Assembly (NCBI GenBank): GCA_022496805.1
Contig: CM040102.1
Coordinates: 1,178,001-1,242,000, forward strand
Length of the DNA: 64,000 bases
Direction of reading: 5' to 3'
Source: Pohlia nutans
Lineage: Eukaryota > Streptophyta > Bryopsida > Bryales > Mniaceae
Shown here piece after piece: positions 48,549-59,152 of the stretch. The notes beneath the pieces were generated by a model. That model was given only the letters and a program-made list of their open reading frames with translations. It did no database searches and was not told the DNA's origin. The position numbers and the translations under genes are program-made. Each line of letters starts with the position of its first letter. Position 1 is the stretch's first letter.

Positions 48549-48774
48549 CACTACACTAAATAGGTAGATTAGTGTTAGATAATTATAAGATTTGAAAATA
48601 TTATAAATTTTTACTCTTGACAAAAGAAATTATTAAAGACATTGATTCCAATACTATTGAAAGATCCCCATCTTGACCAATATAGAGGGTAAAAAAATTG
48701 GTCAACAGTAAAAAATTACAACATGTTTATGTAAATTAGTGTATCTAACACTAATCTACCTATTTAGTGTAGTG
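48549..48774. mobile_element. 226-bp MITE with perfect 33-bp TIRs (CACTA-like tip)
   Basis: Starts CACTACACTAAATAGG and ends CCTATTTAGTGTAGTG; the inverted match is exact for 33 bases. The first five bases, CACTA, match CACTA-superfamily tips. No 3-bp TSD is evident (flanks TAC and ATT), so the assignment is tentative. Confidence 0.75.
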
Positions 48775-48776
48775 AT

Positions 48777-49136
48777 TTAAGAGAATGACGGCAAAAAATT
48801 GAATAGTACTAATTTTCTTACAATTATGATATTGAGTGACTCCGTTGGTTCGTCGACGACTGCCATTGCTATCTCAAAGACGATCGAGGGTCCTTGATGC
48901 TGATTTGTGTCGAGAAATCGATCTTCTACCGCGCTATTCTCTCGAACTGGTTCAACTACTGCAGCGTAGTTAAATGTCCTTCCTGTCCCTTCTAAATCAA
49001 CGCTTTCAAAGAGAGTTTGCTTCCTTTTCATTCTAGCCCTAAGTAGTTGCCGTCTTGGAGTGAACAACAACCCTCGCCTTCTTCTCTTACTAGTTGTCTT
49101 TGGAGTCACCACATCTTTCGAAGTCTCCTTCTGCAT
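48777..49136 (-). CDS. Small basic hypothetical protein, 3' end cut by a MITE
   Basis: A 119-residue minus-strand ORF begins MQKETSKDVV and has a strongly basic block (SKRRRRGLLFTPRR) that could be a nuclear-localisation signal. An acidic/polar remainder follows. Its stop lies three bases from the edge of the 226-bp MITE, so the natural C-terminus is probably lost. It sits between the divergent MTase and transposase genes of element 1 and may be a third element gene or an extra exon. No family was recognised. Confidence 0.35.
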   Translation of the reverse strand: MQKETSKDVVTPKTTSKRRRRGLLFTPRRQLLRARMKRKQTLFESVDLEGTGRTFNYAAVVEPVRENSAVEDRFLDTNQHQGPSIVFEIAMAVVDEPTESLNIIIVRKLVLFNFLPSFS

Positions 49137-51892
49137 TGGACTGACATTCCATACGCTCCTCCCTTCCCTCCCTACTCAAAGAACAAGTGAAATCAAAGAG
49201 ATTGAAAACGTCCTTTATGAAGGCATATGTAGTACTCCATATCAAATTCTTGGCGGTTGATTCTAATCTTAACCTCCTCAATGTTGGCATGTTTTAAAAA
49301 TAAATTCTAGATATAATAGACACTACTTAAGCGAGAAGATTGTCAGACCAAGTTGGCAGTTTAAAGGTAAAAAGAATGCTCAATAATTGGTCCAATCTGT
49401 CCACAATTGAAATCGACCCCCGCAAAATTAAAATATCTATCGGTTGCCAATAGCTTTTGAAACTTTAATTTCATGTCATGTTCATTTCTCATGTTCCACT
49501 AAATTCCACTTACTGGCAATTGCTTACCGTGCAGATTGACATGGGTATTTGCAACTTATGCCAATCTTGCTATACCGCCGCCTCAAACTTATTTTTAGTG
49601 CCTTTCATACCGCCTGCTTTAATAATGATCATTGCTTGTTCATTGTACTTAAACATGATTTAACCTCATTACTCATTCTTTCGAATCCACTACTGATCTT
49701 CCGATCTATGAGTCTCACTTTGTCTTCTCGCTCTTTGTATCATGGCTTTCATTAAGGCTGGTTCAATGCTTGTGCCTATTACCTTTCATGTAGGAGAAGA
49801 TGGATATGCCTTGGTCAATGCACTAACCCTCAGTCTCAGATTCCAGTTTCGTGAAGATTCCATTCACGTTGAGGAAGAGATTTTTGATTTAGATTCTGGC
49901 AACGTCTTGCACGCGATTGGTCAGTCGTCCTTTACAAACGAGGGCGGGAAGTTTTAGTTGCTCAAACCTGGAAAGTATTGAACATACGGTCTGTCCGATT
50001 CCTTATTAGCTGCTTCCACGGAAGTACTTTCTCCCCCTCGATTGTCAACCGCTAGCATTCAAACTCCTCTTGTCTATCGTGTTAAAGTAGAGCCAGGACT
50101 AGAAACGATATACGAGCTTAGTGACGATTCAGACGACAATGCAAATAGAATCTCTAGAGCGAATGCTACAAGTTTGCCCTCTGCACAAGTCGTTCATCTG
50201 AGATTGCCTTCCAAGTCTAACCCGTTGGGTTCTGCCCAGCCAGATAATCCTCCACCTTCTGAGACACTTAGCGTTGTTGAATCTTTAAAGAAACTTGCCG
50301 CTAGGAAGAGATCAAAAAATCTCTTGTCAAAAATTGATTACAACACTATTCAGATCCAACAGGTCGAGTTCTTACCACCTCACTACAATGGCGACATTAT
50401 TTTTGAGTTTCCTCCTATCGGATTTCATGGGAAGCAAACTACTGCTAAGCAGCTTTGCGGCATGGATAAACGATACGACGGACATGCCTGGTCTCGTACA
50501 ATCACGTCCAATATTATGAATGATTTTCACCTCACATTTCGTACCTCTTCCTGTCTTGGGCATCTTCGCTGTGACAATGTAGCCTGCGATTTCCTTTCTA
50601 GGGTTCATCGCACTACTTCTGTCAATGAGACAGACTGGGATGGAATTTGTGATAAGCCATTCCTATTGGCACAAATCCTCCCCTTGACTCTACATTGGTT
50701 TGCAGTATTTGTAAGGTACCACCCACTTGTATTGGTTTCTGCAATGCAAAGATTTACTATGTAGTTGCCAAGGATTATATGACGAGAGCATGTGTTCATT
50801 TGGGATCTCACAATCACCCGGTGAAGGTTGGAGATTACTGTGATTCCATCGAACAAACCAAAAGCCTCATTAGCGATCAAGTGGAGCGAACCCCAACTGC
50901 AACAAACTCGTCTATTGTACTCGAAGCTAGTAAGGAGATACTTGGTCCACTCCTTTTGGCTAGGGATGGCGAAGAACAAAAGCCGTTGGAGCTCACCGAT
51001 TTGCTCCCTCTCTTTGACAAGTGTAAGCATCTAACTTCTCCAAATGTTCGCAATTCTAAAACTTCTTTTAGGTACTTGCGAAGGTTCGGTGTCATGGACA
51101 GCATTACAAGACTTCGCGGCTCCAGCAATTGGAGCTTCGTTCAAGAAAATTTGTTTCCGGGTCAAGGTTCTGACAACGACAAGGTCTTTGTCTTTAAAAT
51201 GTCAGAGGTGGGGCCCGGAAGTGGTGTCGATTTAGTGAAGCGCATGCAAGTTGGTGGTGACTTGGAGAATGCTTGGATGATGTTTGATCACGTCAAACGT
51301 GTGAAATTGTGGACAACTATGGCGTGCCATGTGTACGACTCCTCATACTGTCGGATGATGACAATCGCCCTATGTGATATGCAGTCCGAGGATGTTGCAG
51401 CTCAATGTGTCCTATGGAAAAACCTTAATGCAATTATGGCGCGCCACAACATCTCCAACACTAATTTCAAGGGATTCATGGCTGATAGCGCCCAAGCAAA
51501 TTGAAATGCTGTCCGCATTGTGTATGGAAGTGGACATGCAGCTGAGCCTATGCTGAATAGGGAAAGGACTTGCCTTTTCTTCTGGGCCCAATCCATGGAG
51601 AAACACACAAAGGCTGTTATCCGACAAGATCTCCAGGACCAACATCGACAACTTTGCAAACAATACAAGAATACCAAGTCCATGGCGGAGGCTGAAACAA
51701 AGTATCTTGCCATTCGGGTGTGGTGGTTGTCTTCAGGTGCTGCCTCCAAAGAAGGCCTTCCTCGACTTGAACTTTGGCTAGCCTTTTGGCACTTTTGCTA
51801 CCGCCAATGGGGTGGCTTCCTGTAGCTCGTAAATCCTCTAACCACACATTCTTTCTTGTCTTGCCAATTCTTTTTTGCATGCACCATCTTAT

Positions 51893-52150
51893 TATTGAGG
51901 TAATTGATGCAACGTAGTATTGCTAGAAGCCAAAGACGTACGGGTGCTAAATAATGGTGTGTGGGAGGAGGGGTTAGGCATGGGCTGATCTCTAGAGTGT
52001 CCTTGTGATGAGTTATCCCATATGGTTTGTCCATGGTGACCTCCTAGTGTACACTACTTAAGGTGGAAGGCCTTTGAGTAAAGATTATCTCTTTCTACGC
52101 ATTCCTTGTGTTTGTGTGTGTGCCTTGTGCAATCTTCTCTACCTTCAATA
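51893..52150 (+). repeat. copia 5' LTR
   Basis: 258 bp, matching 57100-57357 with no difference seen by eye. It begins TATTGAGGTAATTGATGC and ends CTACCTTCAATA. Confidence 0.97.
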
Positions 52151-52164
52151 GGTTATGGGCCCAC
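52151..52164 (+). promoter_or_regulatory. copia primer-binding site (half-tRNA type)
   Basis: GGTTATGGGCCCAC follows the LTR directly. It is complementary to the anticodon stem-loop region of plant initiator tRNA-Met (GTGGGCCCATAACC), not to a tRNA 3' end. This is the internal-fragment priming known for Drosophila copia. The tRNA sequence is recalled, not looked up. Confidence 0.75.
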
Positions 52165-52978
52165 TCATGTGTGTTTCATGAGTATTAGATTGCATTTGTG
52201 CAAGTATTTTGAGGTCGGTGCGCAACGGGCGGTTTTGGAGCATTGTTGGAGGTTTTGGAGCTTGTTGAAGCGTTGGCGTTTCTTGGAGGTGTGCATGGGC
52301 TGAAGTTACATGTTGGAGCACTCTCTTTGGTCAATTTCTTCCCTTGATCTCCTTCTTTTCTTTCTTCTATCTCTTCGTTGCGAGTGGAACTTCGTTTGGT
52401 TCAATTGTGAGCATTTGAGTAAATGCAAGTGATTTGTGAGGTGTAAAGACTCTCGTGGAGGGTCTACCATCTGATCCTAGTGATTAGGCACTTGCTTTGA
52501 GGTGTTGCATGTGTTTCATGCTCTTGGGGTGCTCAAATTTTCATTTGGAGCTAGTTTGTGCACAAAGGTGCGGTTTTGAGCAATTTCAATGCGATTGGGG
52601 TTTTGAGGGACTTGTGTGAGTTCATGTGCATTGAGTGAGTGCTCTTGAAGGACACAAAGGTGTCATTGACGTGCATTGAGTGTTTGGGGACACTAAGGCG
52701 TCGTATTGAAGCATTTGGAGTTGTTTTGAGCTCCATTGAGTGATTTGAGGGGTTTTGGTGAGCCTCTTTGCATTTTTGGGTGAGGGTTCTCACATTTGAG
52801 TGTTGGGAGGCGTGTGTGGAGCACAAAAGTGCTGATCTAGTGTTTGGGGTTGTTTTAAACCCATTGGGTGCACAAAGGTGCAATATCAAAGCAAAAAAAA
52901 AAAAAAATCACAAAAACAAAGTTGTGTGTTTGAGTTTGAGGTTTCATTTGTGTGGGGAGGCATACGTAAGTGAGGATC
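52165..52978 (+). other. copia 5' leader
   Basis: Long G/T-rich untranslated leader with many short upstream ATGs and loosely repeated TTTTGAG/TTTGGAG strings. It would carry packaging and dimerisation signals, which cannot be pinpointed. It ends in an A run at about 52893-52906. Confidence 0.5.
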
Positions 52979-55900
52979 ATGGCATCTTTTGAGGGTGAGG
53001 GTCCCAAGGTCGTGGACAAGTTCAATGGGGTGAATTTCCACTTGTGGAAATTCAAAATGGAGATGGTGATGGCCGAGAAGGAGTTGTGGGAGATTGTCGA
53101 GGGTAGTGAGGAACCTCCTTTCTCTTCTACGGATCCTAGGATCATGCAAGCGTACACGAGGAGGGAGAAGAAGGCATTTGCCATTTTGGCACTCAACCTC
53201 GCGGATTCGCAACTTGCGCACATTCGTTCGTGCAAGACACCCGCGGAAGCATGGTCCAAGCTTTGCAACATTCACGAAGCGAAAACATTGGCCAACATTT
53301 TGTTTTTGAGGCGCAAGTTCTTCACCATCAAGATGGGCGAAGAAGATGACATGTTGGCGCACATCAACAAGGTCAAAGCTCTCGCGGATCAACTCAACGG
53401 TTGCGACGTGTCGGTTACGGATGGTGACATCGTGATGACACTTTTGGAGAGCCTTCCATCATCATACGAGTACCTCATCGTGGCGATGGAGTCAAGACCC
53501 ATTACGGAGCTCACATTGGACTATGTGACCTCACGGTTGTTGCACGAGCTTTCGCGGCGAAAGGAGAACGAGTCTCGAGAAGATGGAGCGGCACTCGTGG
53601 CGAAGCAATTCAAGAATGGAGGCGGTGGGAGCTCAAGCGACAAGGTGTGCTTCTATTGTGGTAAGAAGGGCCACATTGCCAAATTTTGCTTCAAACGCAA
53701 GAGGGATGAGAAAGGGGAGAGTGCAAACAACACTAAAACTCGTGACGATGATGAGTACGCATTTACGGCTAGATATGAGGCAAGCATGAGCGATGGCATC
53801 GAGGGTGATGCAAGCATGAGTGATGGTATCGAGGGTGATGCAAGCATGAGTGATTGGATTGAGGTTGGTGATGAGTATGCAAACATGGCAAGCAATGTAT
53901 CGTGCAATGGTAGTACGAGTGATTGGATTGTTGATTCGGGGGCTACAAGCCACATGTCACCACATAAAACTTGTTTTCATTCGTATGCTCTCATTAATCC
54001 AAGGAGAGTGATTTTGGGAGATGATACGGTGCTTGAGGCCGTTGGCAAGGGCCAAATTGTTGTAGACACCGAGGTGAGGGGTCGTGTGAAGACAATCACT
54101 ATCCAAGATGTCCTCCACGTTCCCAAATTAACGGCAAATTTACTATCGGTGAGGCAATTAGTGGCAAAGCACTTGAGGGTTGAGTTTAGTGATAAGGGGT
54201 GTTATGTGTTGTCACCGAGTCGAGATGAGGTGGCCATCATTGAAGAACACGAGGGCTTGTACCACATCAAGTTCTCCAAGGTGCATTCGAAGGAATCGGC
54301 GGCGTTGGCGCATTCAAACTTGAAGGACGACAAGTTGGCGTTGTGGCATCGTCGACTTGGCCATTTGAACATCAAGAGTGTGAAGACACTACGCGGCATG
54401 GTAAGCGGTATGGACCTTCATCAATTGAAAGTGGATGCTTCTACATTCACGTGTGAAGGTTGCATTGAAGGCAAGCAACAACGGTTGCCATTTGCGGGTG
54501 AAGGGGCGACACGGGCCACAAAAGTTTTGGAGATCGTGCATTCGGATGTGTGTGGCCCCATGAAGACCACATCGATGGGAGGTTGCAAGTACTTTGTGAC
54601 CTTCATCGATGATTTTTCAAGGAAGATATGGCTCTACCCTATCAAAGCCAAGAGTGAGTGCTTTGAGAAGTTCAAGGAGTTCAAGACATGGGTGGAGAAC
54701 CAATCCGAGTTGAAGATCAAGGTGTTTCGGTCGGACAATGGCGGCGAGTACATGTCCAAGAAATTTGACGAGCTTTTGAAGAATGAAGGCATCGCACGCC
54801 AAACTTCGGCCCCGTACACGCCTCAACAAAATGGAGTTGCGGAGCGCGCAAATCGCACCATTGTAGAGATGGCGAGGAGCATGTTGCACGCTCAAAACTT
54901 GAAGTTAGACCTTTGGGCGGAAGCGGTGGTGAATGCGGTATACACACGCAATCGGTGTCCAACAAGCGCGGTTGAAGGCATGACGCCGGAGCAAGCGTGG
55001 AGTGGGAGGCAACCATGTGTTGCACACATGCGCATCTTCGGATGCATTGCATATGCGAAGGTTCCTGACGAACGGAGGACGAAACTCGAGGCTAAGGCCT
55101 TGAAATGTGTGTTTCTTGGGTATTGTGAAGGTACCAAGGCGTATAGACTCATGTCGGTGGACACGAGGAAGATCATTCGGTCACGTGATGTGACATTTTG
55201 TGAGGAGTCTACGATGGAGGCTCCTTTGGAGGTTGGTCCAAGTGGGAGTAGTGGAGACGTTTTGGTGGACACACCCTCCAAGTCTCCTAGTGTTGTTGAT
55301 GTAGGTGATGATGACGGTGATGACGAAGCTGGCGACACGGAGGTTGTTGAAGCGCCATCGAGCTCAAAGGCCAAGAATGGCGCAAAGGGCACGCAAGAGG
55401 AGCAAGTTTCTTCAAGCGAGCGGCGGTACCCCGAGAGATCGCGCAAGCCACCTGGAGAATGGTGGAAGAACCACATCTTCCCTCAAGTGGAGGACGAGCA
55501 TGCGAATGTGGCATTATCGGATGGTCCATTGACCATTCGAGAAGCCATGCAAGGTGAGGATGCGGTCAAGTGGGAGCGCGCCATGCAAGAGGAGTACGAC
55601 TCTCTAATTGCTAACGGTACGTGGCAATTAACTCCCATTCCAAAGGATCGCAACCCCATTGGTTGCAAATGGGTGTTTCGGACAAAGAGGGATGTTTCGG
55701 GTATTGTTGTGCGTCACAAGGCAAGATTAGTAGCCAAGGGGTTCGCGCAAGTGCATGGGGTGGACTTTCACGAGACATTTGCTCCCGTGGCCAAGTTCAC
55801 CACCATTCGATGCATTCTTGCCATTGGAGCGGCCTTGGACTTGGAGATGCATCAAATGGATGTGAAGACCGCATTTTTGAATGGCGATTTGGAGGAGGAT

Positions 55901-57124
55901 ATCTACATGGTGCAACCTGAGGGGTTTGTGCAACAAGGTAATGAGCACCTTGTTTGTAAGTTGCAAAAATCATTGTATGGGTTGAAACAATCTCCAAGAG
56001 CGTGGTACCAAAAGATTGACACGTTCTTGGTTGCACACGGGTTTACTAGGAGCATTGCGGATCATAGTCTCTACTTCATGCAAGAGGGGCAACATGTGGT
56101 GATTGTGATCATATATGTTGATGATTTGATCATTCTTGCAAGCCTCATGAGTTTAATGAATGCATTAAAAGGCATGCTTGAGAGAGAGTACGAGATGAGT
56201 GATCTTGGAGAATTGCACTTTTGTCTTGGTGTTGAGTTTGTGCGAGACAGGGCTACACGCACTATCACCATGAGTCAAGGCAAGTATGTGATGGACGTGC
56301 TCAAGAGATTCGGGATGGAGGATTGTAAGCCCGTGGCAACACCATTGGATGCAAACTCCAAGCTCGTCAAGCTTTCGGAGGAGGAGTATGCGATGGAGGC
56401 TAAATCGATGGCGGAGGTGCCATACAAGCAAGCGGTGGGGTCATTGATGTATGCGATGATTGCGACACGGCCCGACCTTGCGTATCCAATTAGCGTGGTG
56501 AGTCAACACATGGCGAGACCGGGCTCGATGCATTGGATGACGGTCAAGAGGATCATGCGTTATTTGAGGGGCACAAGCGATGTGAAGTTGTGTCTTGGAG
56601 GCAAAGACATTGTGTTGAGCGGCTATTGTGACGCGGACTACGCGGGAGACACGAGCGATCGAAGATCGACAACGGGCTACATGTTCAAGGTCGGATCGGG
56701 AGCGGTGTCGTGGAATAGCAAGCGGCAACAAACCACGGCGACATCAACGGTGGAGGCCGAGTACATGGCTACGAGCCATGCCACGAAGGAGGCCATTTGG
56801 TTGAGGCAACTAATGGTGGATGTGGGTTGCACACAAGGTGAGGCTACAACGATTATGTGTGACAACCAAGGGTGCATTTCACTTGCAAAGAACCCTACAC
56901 ATCATTCACGCACGAAGCACATTGATGTGCAATACCACTTCATTCGGGAGAAGTTGGAATTGGGAGTTATACATTTGGAGTATTGCCCAACGGAGCACAT
57001 GGTGGCGGATGTGCTCACAAAGGGTCTTTGTAGAGACCGACACCAACGATTAGTAATAGCATTTGGACTTAGAGGCTTTGGCTCTACGCAAAGTGGGAGT
57101 ATTGAGGTAATTGATGCAACGTAG
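52979..57124 (+). CDS. copia Gag-Pol polyprotein
   Basis: 1,381 residues in one frame from ATG at 52979 (the frame is open three codons upstream without ATG) to TAG at 57122. Order: Gag (about 1-220); CCHC knuckle VCFYCGKKGHIAKFC (about 223); aspartic protease WIVDSGATSHM (about 318); pre-integrase LWHRRLGHLN (about 453); integrase with HSDVCGP, RSDNGGEY and GVAERANR (about 520-625); reverse transcriptase with KARLVAKGF and the YVDDLI active site (about 897-1050); RNase H with GYCDADYAGD and EAEYMA (about 1213-1270). The protease-integrase-RT-RNase H order defines Ty1/copia. A short DASMSDGIEG repeat lies between knuckle and protease. The stop falls 25 bases inside the 3' LTR. Confidence 0.97.
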   Translation: MASFEGEGPKVVDKFNGVNFHLWKFKMEMVMAEKELWEIVEGSEEPPFSSTDPRIMQAYTRREKKAFAILALNLADSQLAHIRSCKTPAEAWSKLCNIHEAKTLANILFLRRKFFTIKMGEEDDMLAHINKVKALADQLNGCDVSVTDGDIVMTLLESLPSSYEYLIVAMESRPITELTLDYVTSRLLHELSRRKENESREDGAALVAKQFKNGGGGSSSDKVCFYCGKKGHIAKFCFKRKRDEKGESANNTKTRDDDEYAFTARYEASMSDGIEGDASMSDGIEGDASMSDWIEVGDEYANMASNVSCNGSTSDWIVDSGATSHMSPHKTCFHSYALINPRRVILGDDTVLEAVGKGQIVVDTEVRGRVKTITIQDVLHVPKLTANLLSVRQLVAKHLRVEFSDKGCYVLSPSRDEVAIIEEHEGLYHIKFSKVHSKESAALAHSNLKDDKLALWHRRLGHLNIKSVKTLRGMVSGMDLHQLKVDASTFTCEGCIEGKQQRLPFAGEGATRATKVLEIVHSDVCGPMKTTSMGGCKYFVTFIDDFSRKIWLYPIKAKSECFEKFKEFKTWVENQSELKIKVFRSDNGGEYMSKKFDELLKNEGIARQTSAPYTPQQNGVAERANRTIVEMARSMLHAQNLKLDLWAEAVVNAVYTRNRCPTSAVEGMTPEQAWSGRQPCVAHMRIFGCIAYAKVPDERRTKLEAKALKCVFLGYCEGTKAYRLMSVDTRKIIRSRDVTFCEESTMEAPLEVGPSGSSGDVLVDTPSKSPSVVDVGDDDGDDEAGDTEVVEAPSSSKAKNGAKGTQEEQVSSSERRYPERSRKPPGEWWKNHIFPQVEDEHANVALSDGPLTIREAMQGEDAVKWERAMQEEYDSLIANGTWQLTPIPKDRNPIGCKWVFRTKRDVSGIVVRHKARLVAKGFAQVHGVDFHETFAPVAKFTTIRCILAIGAALDLEMHQMDVKTAFLNGDLEEDIYMVQPEGFVQQGNEHLVCKLQKSLYGLKQSPRAWYQKIDTFLVAHGFTRSIADHSLYFMQEGQHVVIVIIYVDDLIILASLMSLMNALKGMLEREYEMSDLGELHFCLGVEFVRDRATRTITMSQGKYVMDVLKRFGMEDCKPVATPLDANSKLVKLSEEEYAMEAKSMAEVPYKQAVGSLMYAMIATRPDLAYPISVVSQHMARPGSMHWMTVKRIMRYLRGTSDVKLCLGGKDIVLSGYCDADYAGDTSDRRSTTGYMFKVGSGAVSWNSKRQQTTATSTVEAEYMATSHATKEAIWLRQLMVDVGCTQGEATTIMCDNQGCISLAKNPTHHSRTKHIDVQYHFIREKLELGVIHLEYCPTEHMVADVLTKGLCRDRHQRLVIAFGLRGFGSTQSGSIEVIDAT
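57090..57099 (+). promoter_or_regulatory. copia polypurine tract
   Basis: AAAGTGGGAG directly before the 3' LTR. It is also translated as the last codons of the polyprotein. Confidence 0.9.
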
Positions 57125-57357
57125 TATTGCTAGAAGCCAAAGACGTACGGGTGCTAAATAATGGTGTGTGGGAGGAGGGGTTAGGCATGGGCTGATCTCT
57201 AGAGTGTCCTTGTGATGAGTTATCCCATATGGTTTGTCCATGGTGACCTCCTAGTGTACACTACTTAAGGTGGAAGGCCTTTGAGTAAAGATTATCTCTT
57301 TCTACGCATTCCTTGTGTTTGTGTGTGTGCCTTGTGCAATCTTCTCTACCTTCAATA
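57100..57357 (+). repeat. copia 3' LTR
   Basis: 258 bp, matching the 5' LTR, followed by the CTTAT duplicate at 57358-57362. Confidence 0.97.
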
Positions 57358-59114
57358 CTTATTTAGTTCCTTATACGTAACTCTAACTTATTTGAATTTC
57401 ATTTGTCTATGCCAGGATCTTTCTGTAGATGCCCTTGCAGAAATGCCATCTTGTAACCTTGCCAAAACGGTTCATAACAAGTGGAAACAACAATCCACCA
57501 ATCGTGGGAATGACCTCTTCATTGCAACTGTGGACGATTTTGTCCGAGCGTTCATGCAATGCATTGCTTACTATCAGTATTTGAATGGACAACGACCTGG
57601 TACTGGTCCATCGAAGGAAGAATTGAAGCTCCGGGCTGCTCAGAAGTCAGCTGTGCGAACAGGCTCATCGAAATCTCTACTGGAAGCGCTTTCGAAGATG
57701 CCAGGAGCAGAGGAATTTTGCAACAAGACGCCTCACTTGGAAGGTGAAGAGGTGTTTGTCTCCTTAAAACGAAAAGCGGACATCCCTCTCGGTTCAGAAT
57801 ACGAATCTCACAGGCCAGACAAGATTAGCATATCCAGACCTCGTGTCCAAACAAGATCATCACAAACTGACGATGTCCATACCATCCCATCGACCTTCGT
57901 ACTTGGAGTCTCTCCTAGCCGTTCTGAGAAGGAAGAGACGCTTTTAGAAGTACCCACATCCACTTCTCATATCGACCGCCACCACGTCTCATCGGTTCAG
58001 GAGACTAAATGCGACCCCGCAGAATGGCACATCGCACGCCTTTCGAAGACGTGCGCCAAAGCGTGCTTTGCTCAACAAGCAATCACCAAGAAGAAATGTG
58101 TGGCTCGCATTGTACAAGAAGGGAAGAGCACAACAGCTCCAACTTACAGTGGTATGATGGACAACTATAAGAAGAATAGAAAGGAGTCTATGCAATTCTT
58201 CTTCTGCAATGATGATATTGAGAGGTGCGTGAAGGGAACTCGAAGAAAGTGGGTACTATCTAGACCAGAAGTTCCGGTGATTTGGCCTGTAAAATTGGGC
58301 ACTAATTTAACTTGCAAGGAGATCTTGTCTTTGGAGAACGCAGGCTTCCGACTTTCTCAACGCAAAGAGTTGTCGCCCGCAAGGCTCTTTCAGGACCATC
58401 AATTACCGGTGGACTTATCTACTTACGTGGCTCCGGCATTTCCTAATGAGTTTCCTACACGCAGATCAGGGAAAAATATCAGGCGCAACAAGAAGGCCCC
58501 GTCTACTAAGCATGCAAACAGTTGTGCTTCAGCTCTTTCCCTCAAAGGACGCGTGCGCAAGTTGTGCTTGCTTCCTGCACCGACCCTTGGATGCATTGTC
58601 ACCCTTGATTCCGGCACCCCTCCCAAAATTCAACAATACCACTTGACAATTTCTCATCTACCTGCTTGCACCTGTCCCAACTTCAAAGAAATGGCAACCA
58701 AAGCACTTAGAAAGCGTGGTCAGTGGGTCAATTGTAAGCACCTGTATTACTTATTCACTATTGTTTGTGGTTTACATTCTGAAACCGATACATTCATGCA
58801 CGTTGCTAGTTTTAGTTTCAATAAAGTGATGCGTGTTTTAGAGAGTGGATTGTTGACCCACCATATTTCCTAGAATACTGGTTTTCCATTCCGAATCTCT
58901 GTAAGTGCCTCTTTATTTATTAATGCAGTAGTGAGACTAAAAGGGCCACTACAATTTTGTGCTGTAATTCTTTGTTCATGAAGGAACGACTTCAATCCCA
59001 AACAGTGTTGAGGACTGACTATAAATGTTTTTTGCTTTGATTTTTACAACATACTAGAAATGTATTGGCATTTGCATTCATTTAATACTCAAAAAAATAT
59101 CACCAACCATATTT

Positions 59115-59152
59115 CCACGGTTATAGGTCAACAAATTCCACGGAAATAGGTC
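59115..59152 (+). promoter_or_regulatory. Subterminal motif pair, element 1 right end
   Basis: CCACGGTTATAGGTC (59115-59129) and CCACGGAAATAGGTC (59138-59152), 150-190 bases from the tip and pointing toward it. Confidence 0.6.

Larger units (their letters stand above)
51893..57357 (+). mobile_element. Young full-length Ty1/copia LTR retrotransposon
   Basis: Two 258-bp LTRs (51893-52150 and 57100-57357) appear identical over their length. The ends are TATTGAGG and CCTTCAATA, and the 5-bp duplication CTTAT flanks the element (51888-51892 and 57358-57362). The gag-pol ORF is uninterrupted. All features of a recently transposed, potentially active copy are present. It lies in the intron of the transposase pseudogene of element 1, in the same orientation. 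Confidence 0.97.
49742..58873 (+). pseudogene. MULE-type transposase with SWIM zinc finger, copy 3, interrupted by copia
   Basis: Part 1 (49742-51829) begins MAFIKAGSMLVP and includes an acidic IYELSDDSDD stretch and a GHLRCDNVACDFL finger-like block. A frameshift near 50.66 kb leads into LVCSICKVPPTC and HLGSHNHPV. The DDE-like domain is FDHVKRVKLWTTMACHVYD, MMTIALCDMQ, NFKGFMADSAQAN and RQWGGFL. The intron (51830 to 57415) would be 116 bp without copia. Part 2 (57416-58873) starts DLSVDALAEMPSC and ends in a CxC...CxH SWIM finger (ACTCPNF...NCKHLYYLF). Other lesions are TAG near 49955, TGA near 49979, TGA at 51502 replacing the Trp of the ANW motif, and TAG at 51824. Copies 1 and 2 show the same intron position. 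It was dead, or nearly so, before copia arrived, since copia is far younger. Confidence 0.7.
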
